Assembly: GCA_964508705.1 (NCBI GenBank)
Contig: CAZDUS010000001.1
Span: forward strand, 186,001-250,000
Source of the DNA: CAZDUS01 sp964508705
Lineage (GTDB): Bacteria; Verrucomicrobiota; Kiritimatiellia; CAIKKV01; CAITUY01
Length of the DNA: 64,000 bases
Direction: 5' to 3'
In this document: positions 25,347 through 34,064 of the stretch, one piece after another
Layout: the number at the start of each line of letters is the position of its first letter
Position numbering within the stretch: the stretch's first letter is position 1
Notes under the pieces: model-generated
What the model saw: only the letters and a program-made list of their open reading frames with translations
Database searches by the model: none
Told to the model about the DNA's origin: nothing
Program-made: the position numbers and the translations under genes

Positions 25347-26849
25347 TTAGAAGAGATTTCCGGGGTTCAGGAGTCCAGCGGGGTCGAAAATGCGCTTAAT
25401 CTGTTTCATGGAGCGGATGCCATCATCGCCCACCATTAGATGCAGCAGCGCAACCTTGAGTTTCCCGATGCCGTGTTCGGCGGATATGGAGCCACCCATA
25501 TTAATGATGGCGCGCGCCCATTCGAGATAGAGCGCCTTACCGCGCGCGTAATCCTCCATCGTGCGGGATAAAATATTGACGTGGACATGGTTATTCCCGA
25601 TGTGTCCGAAGATCACATAGTCAAGGCCTGAGCTTGCAAGATCAGAGTGATAGATCGTCATCACTTTTTCCAGACAGTCATCCGGCACGGACATGTCGGT
25701 TCCTAGTTTGGTTAAGCCCGGATGGAGCTTGCGGCGTTGATCTATAGTTAGATTAACGGCTTCGGGCGTGGCGTGTCGGAATGTCTTCAGTGTTTCCAGG
25801 TCTTTAGGCGTGTCGGCGAACCAGCAGTCGTCCGGGTTCGCTCCGAGTGAGCTTAATGTTTCGGCGGCAAGGGCGATGGAGTCATCGATGGGGCTTGCTT
25901 GGTCGCCGTGGAACTCAATGTAGATGGCGGTGTGGAACCGATCCGGCAGGGAGGGCAATTTCGAGAATGCAGGGTTATCTGCTTTTGCCAGGCGTAATAG
26001 GGCTAGAGCGTTGGCATCGAAGAATTCTATAGCCACGGGAGGTGTCGGGAGTGAGTGGTTGGCGTCGCCGCGCAGGAAGCGGACAAAATTCAAGGCGGCA
26101 GCTTCGTTTGGGAAGAATGTTGTGAGCGCTTGGATACGAGCTGGCGCGGGTATTAATATAAGATCTATTTCGGTGACGATGCCGAGCGTGCCCTCCATGC
26201 CTATAAAGAGGTCTATTAAATCCATGTCCGACTGGATGTGATAACCGGCGGCGCTTTTGATGGACGGCGGAGAAGGCAGGACGGGCAATTCCCCGGTGAC
26301 GGTATCGCCGGAATCTGTACGAATGGCGAAGTGTTGGCCGCGTGCTTTCATGCCTCGTTCCAGGCGCATAGAGCGTCCGTCCGCCAGAATTACACGAAGG
26401 GCTTGTATCCATTGGCGAGTGGGGCCGTAATGATAGCTTTGAGCGCCAGAAGCATTACAAGCCAACATCCCGCCAATGGATGCGGAAGTTTCCGTGGGGT
26501 CCGGCGGGAAAAAGAGTCCATGTGGTTTGATTGCGGCGCGGATGTCCGACAACAAGGCACCGGGCTGAACGGTTATTAGATTGCCTCTCCGGATAGGTCC
26601 GATGTTGCTCATGCGGCTAAGGTTCAATATGAGGCCGCCCTCAGGAACGGCGCCAGCGGTGACGCCGGTGCGTGCGCCCTGTATGGTCACTGACCAGGAA
26701 TGTTGGCGTGCGTCATGTAAGGCGGAACGTACATCCGCTTCCGTTCTTGGGAATGTGATAGCGACTGCTTGGCCGGATCTTCGCGACTCATCACGAAGAT
26801 AATCTTGGTGCTCCGGTCCAACCAGCGAAATGGCTTGAGGATTATTCAT
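25347..26849 (-). CDS. FAD-binding oxidase, GlcD / D-lactate dehydrogenase-like
   Basis: The 500-residue protein has a PCMH-type FAD domain (AITFPRTEADVRSALHDAR; GARTGVTAGAVPEGG; PTETSASIGGMLACNASGAQ). The C-terminal FAD-oxidase region contains YVIFGHIGNNHVHVNIL and GGSISAEHGIGKLK, the family's metal and active-site segments. It likely oxidises a 2-hydroxy acid such as D-lactate or glycolate, passing electrons to the membrane chain. The iron-sulfur partner (GlcF-like) is neither fused nor adjacent. Confidence 0.9.
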   Translation of the reverse strand: MNNPQAISLVGPEHQDYLRDESRRSGQAVAITFPRTEADVRSALHDARQHSWSVTIQGARTGVTAGAVPEGGLILNLSRMSNIGPIRRGNLITVQPGALLSDIRAAIKPHGLFFPPDPTETSASIGGMLACNASGAQSYHYGPTRQWIQALRVILADGRSMRLERGMKARGQHFAIRTDSGDTVTGELPVLPSPPSIKSAAGYHIQSDMDLIDLFIGMEGTLGIVTEIDLILIPAPARIQALTTFFPNEAAALNFVRFLRGDANHSLPTPPVAIEFFDANALALLRLAKADNPAFSKLPSLPDRFHTAIYIEFHGDQASPIDDSIALAAETLSSLGANPDDCWFADTPKDLETLKTFRHATPEAVNLTIDQRRKLHPGLTKLGTDMSVPDDCLEKVMTIYHSDLASSGLDYVIFGHIGNNHVHVNILSRTMEDYARGKALYLEWARAIINMGGSISAEHGIGKLKVALLHLMVGDDGIRSMKQIKRIFDPAGLLNPGNLF

Positions 26850-26923
26850 TGTTCAGGCGACAATCGCAATGTTTCAGAACAGACTATATGGTCGTAATAG
26901 ACTAAACAGGCAGAAGTGGTTGA

Positions 26924-28810
26924 TTAGGATTTATTTTGTTTTCCCCTCTTGATGATCACAGAAAGGATTGATATATCAGCGGGCGTGATGCCAGAGATTC
27001 TGGATGCCTGGCCGATAGATTCAGGGCGGATGCGTTTCAGCTTTTCGCGGCATTCAAACCGCATGATCTTAATAGAATCATAATCTATCCATTCTGGAAG
27101 GCGTTGATGCTCAATAGCTTGTGACTTCTCAAATTGAGCAAGTTCACGTTGGATATAGCCGGCGTATTTAGTTTCGATCTCCACTTGTTCGACAACTTTT
27201 GGATCTAAATTTCTGCTGTCCGGCAGATTGACGTAAGAGGTTCCAGGTCTTCGAAGCAACTGAGAAAGCGAGTAGCTCTGGCTGAAGGTTGTCTCAAGCC
27301 TAGCAAGCTCGGATTTAATTTCAGAGGCCAGGCGTTCAGTCCTAGTAATGACGTTATGGCTATGAATGCCTATTTCCTTGGCGAACGGCAGCACTCTGAA
27401 GATGGTGTTATCCTGGCGGAGCAACAGCCTGTGTTCGGCTCGCGAGGTGAACATCCTGTAGGGTTCGTTGGTTCCCTTAGTTACCAGATCATCAATCAGC
27501 ACTCCGATATAGGCATCGCCTCGTCCGAGGGTCAGAGCTGGGAGTCCATTGGTCTTTCGTGCGGCATTTACGCCGGCAATGAACCCCTGGCCTGCCGCCT
27601 CTTCGTAACCGGTGGTTCCGTTGATTTGTCCTGCGAAATAGAGATTCTCAACCAGTTTTGACTCCAGCGTGTGGAAAAGCTGGGTTGGATCAGAGAAATC
27701 ATACTCGATGGCGTAGGCCCATTGACTAAACACGGCGTGCTCAAGCCCCGGTATTGAGCGGATCATTAGCTCTTGAATATCCTCTGGAAGGCTATTGGAG
27801 GTTCCATTCGGATAGATGTCTGGATGGTTGCGCCCTTCCGGTTCAAGAAAAACATGATGGGAGTCCTTATCGGCGAATTTAACGATCTTATCCTCGATTG
27901 AAGGACAATAGCGGACGCCGGTTCCAGTGATATTCCCGCCATACATAGAGCTCTTTGTCAGATTATCCCTGATGATGGCATGGGTTTGTGGGGTTGTGTG
28001 GGTAATAAAGCAAGGAAGTTGAGCGGTTCCCGGCGGCCAAGGGCGAAGGGATGAATGTTCCACGTAGAACATGGAGGGGGTGGTGACTGGAAAAGACTCA
28101 TGTTCCACGTGGAACATTCGGTCCTCCCTGGCGGCTTCGGAAAAGAACATAGGGGGCGTTTCGCCAGCTTGCTCGGTTATAGACGACCAGTTGATGGAGT
28201 CTTTTCTAAGGCGAGGCGGAGTCCCGGTCTTGAGTCGTTCTATGCGAAACCCCAGCTGTTGGAGTTGAAGGCTGAGATCAATGGACGATGGCTCTCCTTT
28301 GCGTCCGCCTGGGAAGCTCTTTTGTCCAATGTGAATTGTTCCGCGCAGGAATGTTCCTGTCGTAATGATAACGGATTTTCCGTGAATTGATGCTTGGTCG
28401 GAAAGTTTAACCCCGCGAAGCTTGCCGCCTTCAATGTGTAATCCGTCGACTGTGGCTTCGATGAGGGTTAGGTTGTTTGAGATCTGGATCACGGCCAGCA
28501 TTCGCCTTGAATAGGCGTCCTTATCGCACTGGACGCGGAAGGCTTGAACGGCTGGACCTTTCTTGGTGTTCAATGTGCGGAATTGGATGCCGGTATAGTC
28601 GGTATTGCGAGCCATTTCTCCGCCGAGCGCGTCCAGTTCACAAACAATATGCGACTTGGCGATTCCGCCTACGGCTGGATTGCAAGACATTCTAGCAACC
28701 GCCGCCTTTTCCATGGTGATCAGCGCCACGCGGGATCCCATCCTGGCGGCGGCTAAAGCGGCTTCACAGCCGGCATGGCCAGCACCAATTACTATGACAT
28801 CGTACTCCAT
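26924..28810 (-). CDS. mnmG: tRNA uridine-5-carboxymethylaminomethyl modification enzyme MnmG (GidA)
   Basis: The 628-residue FAD enzyme starts MEYDVIVIGAGHAGCEAALA. The motifs RMSCNPAVGGIAKSHIV, GTFLRGTIHIG, LKTGTPPRL, QINGTTGYEEAAGQG and AEHRLLLRQDN are all family hallmarks. With MnmE it makes cmnm5U34 in tRNA. An extra loop at residues about 225-265 contains MFHVEH and MFYVEH, encoded by two parS-like palindromes. The start is 10 bp after the mnmE stop. The upstream extension to 28906 lies within mnmE and is rejected. Confidence 0.96.
   Translation of the reverse strand: MEYDVIVIGAGHAGCEAALAAARMGSRVALITMEKAAVARMSCNPAVGGIAKSHIVCELDALGGEMARNTDYTGIQFRTLNTKKGPAVQAFRVQCDKDAYSRRMLAVIQISNNLTLIEATVDGLHIEGGKLRGVKLSDQASIHGKSVIITTGTFLRGTIHIGQKSFPGGRKGEPSSIDLSLQLQQLGFRIERLKTGTPPRLRKDSINWSSITEQAGETPPMFFSEAAREDRMFHVEHESFPVTTPSMFYVEHSSLRPWPPGTAQLPCFITHTTPQTHAIIRDNLTKSSMYGGNITGTGVRYCPSIEDKIVKFADKDSHHVFLEPEGRNHPDIYPNGTSNSLPEDIQELMIRSIPGLEHAVFSQWAYAIEYDFSDPTQLFHTLESKLVENLYFAGQINGTTGYEEAAGQGFIAGVNAARKTNGLPALTLGRGDAYIGVLIDDLVTKGTNEPYRMFTSRAEHRLLLRQDNTIFRVLPFAKEIGIHSHNVITRTERLASEIKSELARLETTFSQSYSLSQLLRRPGTSYVNLPDSRNLDPKVVEQVEIETKYAGYIQRELAQFEKSQAIEHQRLPEWIDYDSIKIMRFECREKLKRIRPESIGQASRISGITPADISILSVIIKRGKQNKS
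28056..28071. promoter_or_regulatory. parS-like site 1 inside mnmG
   Basis: TGTTCCACGTAGAACA differs by one base from the palindromic ParB-binding consensus TGTTNCACGTGNAACA. It encodes FYVEH in the MnmG loop. Confidence 0.6.
28101..28116. promoter_or_regulatory. parS site 2 inside mnmG
   Basis: TGTTCCACGTGGAACA is a perfect palindrome matching the ParB consensus TGTTNCACGTGNAACA and encodes FHVEH. It lies 45 bp from site 1 and about 20 kb from dnaA, as expected for origin-proximal parS. Confidence 0.75.
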
Positions 28811-28820
28811 TGGATTAGTT

Positions 28821-30191
28821 CTATTTGCCAATACAGAATCTTGAAAAAACGCTTTGAAGAAGTTCGTCGTGGTATAGCTTCCCGGTGACTTCACCGAGAG
28901 TTTCAAGGGCAGAGCGTAGTCTTGAGGCAGCCAAAGTCGGCTCTGGCTGATTCGAGGAAATCAAGAGATTAGCTTCTGTGATGTCTTTTAAGGAAAGCAC
29001 CACCAGCCGACGATGGCGCTCGGATATCGTTGATTGATGATTACAACTGTGGAGCTTTGATAACTTGTCACCGATCAATTGCTGGATTTCTGGAACGGCA
29101 TCGTCGGTGAGTAGGGAGCATGATATATGAGACAAAGTAGTCATAAATGACTTATTTGATTCAAGTGTTCCATTGTCCAGTTTGTTTGCCACCACGATGA
29201 TTTTGTCGAAGGCCTTTTCGTTGAGATGGGCGATGTCCTCGCTGTCGATGGGCAGGGAGCCATCTATCATATATATTAGTACGTCAGATTTCTGAACGAA
29301 TTGCCTGGCGCGTCGGATACCTTCGCCTTCGATCTCGCAGTCAGTTTGACGCAACCCGGCGGTATCCACAATTCGGACTGGATAGCCATTGATGACCATG
29401 TGATCCTCAATTATGTCTCGCGTTGTGCCCGGCATGCGATTGACAATAGCCCTGTCCATGCCAAGGAGGCGATTTAGCAGTGTCGATTTGCCGGTATTGG
29501 GCTTTCCTCCTATGACAATAAGAGCGCCATCCCGTAGAACGTGTCCTTCATCCCAGGTTTCCAGAAGCGATTTTAACCGGTCCTCGGAGGCCTTCAGGCG
29601 GTCCCTGATAGAGGTCATTACCACCGGTGGAAGATCGTCGTCCGAAAAATCCAATGTGGTTTCGAGGTCGGCGGCGATGGTGAGTACTTCATCATAGATA
29701 ATGTCGAAGGTGCGGCTAAGGTCGCCTTCCAGTTGCTCCAACGCTGATTTTGCGGCTCGGTCCGAGCGTGCCCTGATCAAATCGAGAACAGCTTCGGCCT
29801 GTAATAAATCAATTCGGCCATTCAAGAAGGCGCGTTTTGAGAATTCACCCGGTTCGGCGATTCTAGCGCCCGTTTCGACCACGCAACGCAGGATGCGCTG
29901 AGCGGCGGCTCCGCCGCCGTGTCCCTGGATCTCAATGGAATCTTCACCTGTATAACTATGTGGCGCGCGATAAATAAGGAGAATGACTTCATCGGCGACT
30001 TCTTGATGCGCGATAATATGGCCATGCACGAAAGACCCAGGAGCGCGTTGCGAGGGCAGGGGCCCAACGCCGCGAAAGATGCGATCCGCGACCGTCAGGC
30101 TGTCCGGTCCGGAAACACGAACGATGGCGATCGCGCCTTCGCCCGGTGCAGTGGCGATGGCGGCAATGGTGTCACTATCGGAGTTCTTCAT
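28821..30191 (-). CDS. mnmE: tRNA modification GTPase MnmE (TrmE)
   Basis: The 456-residue protein has the tetrahydrofolate-binding N-domain (TIAAIATAPGEGAIAIVRVS). Its G domain has G1 GGKPNTGKS (228-236), G3 DTAGLRQTD and G4 ANKLD. The invariant C-terminus is FCIGK, whose Cys is part of the modification chemistry. It forms a heterocomplex with MnmG, encoded 10 bp downstream, to modify U34 of tRNAs. The length is normal. Confidence 0.97.
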   Translation of the reverse strand: MKNSDSDTIAAIATAPGEGAIAIVRVSGPDSLTVADRIFRGVGPLPSQRAPGSFVHGHIIAHQEVADEVILLIYRAPHSYTGEDSIEIQGHGGGAAAQRILRCVVETGARIAEPGEFSKRAFLNGRIDLLQAEAVLDLIRARSDRAAKSALEQLEGDLSRTFDIIYDEVLTIAADLETTLDFSDDDLPPVVMTSIRDRLKASEDRLKSLLETWDEGHVLRDGALIVIGGKPNTGKSTLLNRLLGMDRAIVNRMPGTTRDIIEDHMVINGYPVRIVDTAGLRQTDCEIEGEGIRRARQFVQKSDVLIYMIDGSLPIDSEDIAHLNEKAFDKIIVVANKLDNGTLESNKSFMTTLSHISCSLLTDDAVPEIQQLIGDKLSKLHSCNHQSTISERHRRLVVLSLKDITEANLLISSNQPEPTLAASRLRSALETLGEVTGKLYHDELLQSVFSRFCIGK

Positions 30192-30510
30192 CGCGCGAAT
30201 TATCCCAAAAACTTTTTACAAGTCCATGCCAGCGTTTTGAGGGACTGGGACTCCTATTACCCGGACATCAACCATGTCAGCCTATAGGAACGTCGGCGCA
30301 TGGAGTTGGCATGAGCGGAGGCCGGAGCGACGACGATGGCTGTGATGTGATGGTTTTCTGAAGGGGCCGTTGTTCTTACCAATAAATATTAGGTGGCGTA
30401 GAAGCCAAGGGCAGGGAGAACCAATGGAACCGGGAGCCTCGTGTTCAAGGATGAACACTATATTGTGGTGCGCAAGCTATCCAGTGCGCCGGAGGCTCAG
30501 GTAAGTAACG
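30192..30510. other. Intergenic region upstream of mnmE
   Basis: There is no credible gene. This 320-bp stretch must hold the mnmE promoter and the trailing end of the PQQ-propeller gene. No clear hairpin or promoter pair stands out. Confidence 0.4.
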
Positions 30511-31668
30511 TTAGCGGCCAATGCACCAGAGGTGCTTCAAGGTCCGGATATACATGCGGGTGCCGGAAAAGACAGGACACGCACGGAATTTCTCCAGATT
30601 ATTCAAGGCAACAAATTCATAGGTCCGCCCGGTTTTAACGACAGCGGTTATTCCTTTTTCGCAGGAAAGGAAGACATAATCCCCTGCCAATGTCGGGCTC
30701 TGATAGGTGATATCAAAATTGAATTTGTTTGTGAAAACCACGGAACCGGTGGCTTGATCGAGCACGTAGAAGAGACCCTTTTCGTTGATGGCATAGACCA
30801 ACCCGTCATGAATAACCGGGGTGGCATAGTAGCGGGCTTTGGATTCATCTAGTTTGATTTCGGGCCAAAGAGGAGCGGGTTTGTCCGAGAGAGAGGAAGG
30901 CAACGTGAAGGCTTTGGGCTTATCATAGATATAATAGAGAACACCATTCACGAGACATGGGCTGTTAAAATCCAGCGCAGGAAGGCCCTGTTCTGGAAAT
31001 TCCTGGCCGGAAGCCGCGTCAAACGCCTTGCCCTTGCAGGTGTAAAGGATGTCTTTTCCACTGATTTTGGCAACTACGGGAGTTCCCCATTTCCAACCAG
31101 TTTTGACCTTCCATTTCGTCACTCCGGTGTTCGGGTCCAGGCCGTAGAGGTTCTCGAACTGCACGGCCAGCACATCGCCAGCCAAGCGCGGGGAGATGCA
31201 ACTGCCCCATTTTTTGTGAGGAGGTACCTCGAGAAATGTTTCCCAAACTTTCTTTCCGGAGATATCCCAGCAAGCCACCACGCCCTGCCCGAACACCATC
31301 CAGATCTTTTTGCCGTCGCTACAAGGTGTTGCGGAGGTGTAACCATTGTCTGCATGGGTTTCCGGCGCCATGGAGGGTATGTTTGTTATTGCATCCTGCC
31401 AGAGGATGGAGCCGTCCTTGGCGGAGAGGCAGATCAGCGAGGCTGGCTCGGCGCAGGTGAAGATCAGGTCGCCTACCAGCAGGGGGCTGGCGTTGGACCA
31501 ATTTGTGAAAGCGGTTTTCCAAACGACGTTATTGGTTACGGACCAATGCAGGGCAGGATTGGCTTCAGGATAAAGGCCTGATCCATCGCCGCGAAATCCA
31601 AGTGGGGTGGCAGCAAAGCATGATCCCGCTAATCCAAGAATGATGGCAGACGTAATAACTCGGTTCAT
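30511..31668 (-). CDS. Secreted PQQ-like beta-propeller protein
   Basis: A signal peptide (MNRVITSAIILGLAGSCFAA) precedes about seven beta-propeller blades with the PQQ/quinoprotein pattern. Examples are LICLSAKDGSILWQDAI, VACWDISGKKVWETF, YGLDPNTGVTKWKVKTG and FYVLDQATGSVVFTNK. These proteins may bind PQQ or act as scaffolds such as BamB; no clear catalytic residue is visible. The gene is monocistronic and lies downstream of a dispersed-repeat cluster. Confidence 0.85.
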   Translation of the reverse strand: MNRVITSAIILGLAGSCFAATPLGFRGDGSGLYPEANPALHWSVTNNVVWKTAFTNWSNASPLLVGDLIFTCAEPASLICLSAKDGSILWQDAITNIPSMAPETHADNGYTSATPCSDGKKIWMVFGQGVVACWDISGKKVWETFLEVPPHKKWGSCISPRLAGDVLAVQFENLYGLDPNTGVTKWKVKTGWKWGTPVVAKISGKDILYTCKGKAFDAASGQEFPEQGLPALDFNSPCLVNGVLYYIYDKPKAFTLPSSLSDKPAPLWPEIKLDESKARYYATPVIHDGLVYAINEKGLFYVLDQATGSVVFTNKFNFDITYQSPTLAGDYVFLSCEKGITAVVKTGRTYEFVALNNLEKFRACPVFSGTRMYIRTLKHLWCIGR

Positions 31669-31800
31669 ACGTTTCCTTTCAAGAAAAACAGTTTTGGGAT
31701 CCGGTCAATTAGCCGTGACACTAGACACCATTCCGCAGAGGCATTCAACTTTAAAGAAAGCAATTGAATCGGGCACATCTCGGTGTTTTGACTCAATCTC

Positions 31801-31852
31801 GTAGGGGCATCGCTTGTCGACGCCCGCAGGTGCCGGCAAGCGATGCCCCTAC
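31801..31852. repeat. Compound family A repeat (two opposed units)
   Basis: GTAGGGGCATCGCTTG (31801-31816) and CAAGCGATGCCCCTAC (31837-31852) are perfect 16-base complements enclosing 20 bases that contain TCGACGCCC. It lies between the PQQ protein promoter and the HAMP-sensor 3' end. Confidence 0.8.
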
Positions 31853-31903
31853 AAATACGCAATGTTTGTCAAAATTGGAAATGCGCACGGAGAATTACCA
31901 GCG

Positions 31904-33364
31904 CTATTCAGATGGAGCCGATGGCTGCTGAGCAGGCGGGATTTTAGTGCCCGGATAGAGCGTCCTCTGGCAGTCGGGACAGAATCCATGGGAGAAGTTT
32001 GTGCCGGCGTGGTCCCGGATATAGGCCTCAAGCTGATTCCAGTGTCCCTTATCATCGCGGATCTTTTTACACACGCAACAAATGGGGAGCATGGAGCCCA
32101 AGGTTTTCACATTCTCGTGAGCCTGCATCAATTCATCTATGTTGGCCTGCAACATCTGGTTGGTTCTGTCCAATTCGGCAGTTCTTTTGCTGATCCGAGC
32201 CTCCAGTGTCTCGGTGTTCAGGCGGATCTTGCTGCTCATTTCGGAGAATGTTTGTTCAAGCATTCCGATTTCATCGCGCCGATCCGTGGTTGGTGTCACT
32301 GAATAGTTACCACTGGGAATACGCTTCGCCATATCAGTGACATCGGCCAGTGGTTTCAGCACCAAGGAGTTCACGACGGCCCAAGCAAGAAAGACCAGTA
32401 GCAGTCCCGTGATCATGCTCAACAGGAATAGAGGGCGGAAGAACGGATGATGTAGAACCCTGCGCGAATCTATAAGTGTGATTTCGATCCAGTCCAGATC
32501 CTTGATATAAGTGGCGCCCACGAGTAATTTTTTCCCGCCGACCTTGGCCCGGAATGTTTCCGCCTGGTTTCCTGCCCGGAGCCTTGAGACGGCATCCTGT
32601 AGCCGATCCACATCGGATGGGTCTTGGAAAATGCGATGGATGGTGGAGCGGTCAGTATCGCTTTTGGTCAGTGAATGATGATCAATCAGCGCTCGATTCT
32701 GGTGCGCCTGAATGGCCAGGCGATGATCCAGCAGGATGTGTTCGATACCTGGTTCGGAAGTGTCGACAAAGGACTTTAGGAATTTGGAAAGCTCCAGCCC
32801 GGTGCCGGCGACGCCGAGGGGGGCCCCATCCGGAGATTTAATCAAAACATTGATCCACACCTTGTGAACGTCCAGCACGTCGTCATAGTTAACATTGAGC
32901 GCGTAATCCTTGACGTTCCGCATGGTAGCGAAGAACCAGGCATCCTTTGACTGTTCCGGGGAGAGCGTGTACACCAGCTCCCTCCCAGCGTAACTGTTGC
33001 TGACATCGTTGAAATAGTAATGATGTGACGAATCGAGGGCAACAAACCAACTGCCTTCGGCGAGACGCTGCCTGAAACTTTCCAATTCATCCAATGCCTG
33101 CCGCCGCAGGGTCGCGTCATGTTCGTTCCAAACCCAGCGCTTGATGACAGGAGACGAAGCCAGTTGGCGGGCCAAGGCCAGTTCTCTGGCCAAGGGCTCC
33201 TGCAATAACGCCTTGTTCGCCAGAGCGTATTTTGCCGCATAACGAATCTCCATGTCATCCGCCAAGTGGCCCAGAACCAATTGAAAGGCAATGTAGGCGA
33301 ATAACCCTGTGAAGGCATATACACCGAGAAACAGAAGAAAACTCTTTTGTTTGATTGTCCTCAT
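31904..33364 (-). CDS. Membrane sensor: double-Cache-like domain, HAMP, coiled coil, C-terminal zinc-type motif
   Basis: The 486-residue protein begins MRTIKQKSFLLFLGVYAFTG with membrane helix 1. An extracellular Cache-like domain (about 40-285, with VALDSSHHYYFNDVSN and LLVGATYIKDLDWIEITLID) leads to helix 2 (LLSMITGLLLVFLAWAVV), HAMP (PLADVTDMAKRIPSGNYSV) and a coiled coil. The C-terminus has ICCVCKKIRDDKGHWNQLEA and FSHGFCPDCQRTLYP, a Cys-rich module found at the end of some response-regulator proteins. There is no kinase, cyclase or methyl-accepting domain, so output is unknown. The start at 33364 suits the helix; a start at 33442 is less likely. Confidence 0.82.
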   Translation of the reverse strand: MRTIKQKSFLLFLGVYAFTGLFAYIAFQLVLGHLADDMEIRYAAKYALANKALLQEPLARELALARQLASSPVIKRWVWNEHDATLRRQALDELESFRQRLAEGSWFVALDSSHHYYFNDVSNSYAGRELVYTLSPEQSKDAWFFATMRNVKDYALNVNYDDVLDVHKVWINVLIKSPDGAPLGVAGTGLELSKFLKSFVDTSEPGIEHILLDHRLAIQAHQNRALIDHHSLTKSDTDRSTIHRIFQDPSDVDRLQDAVSRLRAGNQAETFRAKVGGKKLLVGATYIKDLDWIEITLIDSRRVLHHPFFRPLFLLSMITGLLLVFLAWAVVNSLVLKPLADVTDMAKRIPSGNYSVTPTTDRRDEIGMLEQTFSEMSSKIRLNTETLEARISKRTAELDRTNQMLQANIDELMQAHENVKTLGSMLPICCVCKKIRDDKGHWNQLEAYIRDHAGTNFSHGFCPDCQRTLYPGTKIPPAQQPSAPSE

Positions 33365-33534
33365 TTTCGTCAACGGGACCGATCTTCTGCCGCAGGAAAC
33401 AACATTAATTCTGAGATGTGATTCTAGCACAGGTGATAGCATCGGGCCATATAAAGCGGAATAGGTCTTGTGTGACGTCGCTCGGAATAGCGGATCATGG
33501 CGTCACGTGTGCGTTGTCGCAATTGCCGCCGACC

Positions 33535-33690
33535 GACATGGTTTACCTAAAAGGGCTTATAGAAGCTGGCAAGTTAAGAACTGATATTGATAGGCGATAT
33601 GATCTCGAAAAAGTAGTTGAGACTCACAGGCATATGGATAAAGGCCACAGAAAGGAAGCGTTGTTATATAAATATCCAGGGCGGCTGTGA
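33535..33690 (+). pseudogene. 3' relic of a zinc-binding alcohol dehydrogenase (MDR) gene
   Basis: The frame reads MVYLKGLIEAGKLRTDIDRR, then YDLEKVVETHRHMDKGHRKE. This is the C-terminal segment of NADPH:quinone-reductase-like MDR enzymes (usual form LKELIEAGKLKPVIDRxY, then HRYVxxGHKKGN). The catalytic and nucleotide-binding parts are absent upstream, so it is a gene remnant. Confidence 0.6.
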
Positions 33691-33728
33691 CTTGACTTTG
33701 CGGGATGGCTGTGGACACTGACTGTTCC

Positions 33729-34058
33729 ATGAATACTACACCTGCTGAATTTAATAATGTAACCGCTGTTGCCAAAGCCAATGTGTATTTTGACGGCAAG
33801 GTGGTCAGCCATAGCATCCTGTTACCAGACGGAAGCAAGAAGACCCTGGGATTGATCCATCCGGGTAAATTCCATTTCGGAACTGACAAGGCGGAAAGAA
33901 TGGAAATTATCGCCGGACAATGCCGTGTCAAACTGGATGGTGTGGCGGAACTGAAGACATGCTCTGCCGGGCAAGCGTTTGAGGTGCCTGCCAAGTCGGG
34001 ATTCGATATTGAGATTGAATCCGGGATATGCGAGTACGTCTGCTCGTTTATTCAGTAA
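33729..34058 (+). CDS. ppnP: Pyrimidine/purine nucleoside phosphorylase (DUF1255 cupin)
   Basis: The 109-residue protein matches the short PpnP/YaiE family: NVYFDGKVVSHSILLPDGSK, LGLIHPGKFHFGTDKAERME, AGQAFEVPAKSGFDIEIESG and terminal CEYVCSFIQ. Family enzymes cleave nucleosides with phosphate to base and ribose-1-phosphate with broad specificity. The ATG at 33729 begins close to the conserved domain; ATG at 33705 in the same frame is an alternative. It converges with the GH30 gene, 6 bp away. Confidence 0.9.
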   Translation: MNTTPAEFNNVTAVAKANVYFDGKVVSHSILLPDGSKKTLGLIHPGKFHFGTDKAERMEIIAGQCRVKLDGVAELKTCSAGQAFEVPAKSGFDIEIESGICEYVCSFIQ

Positions 34059-34064
34059 AGCCGC

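Noticed and set aside
28050..28120. MFHVEH repeats as a protein motif with catalytic role
   Set aside because: Both copies are translations of near-identical palindromic DNA sites in a non-conserved loop, so DNA function explains them better.
30441..30638. Small forward frame upstream of the PQQ-propeller stop
   Set aside because: It overlaps the 3' end of the propeller gene and has no ribosome-binding site or recognisable features.
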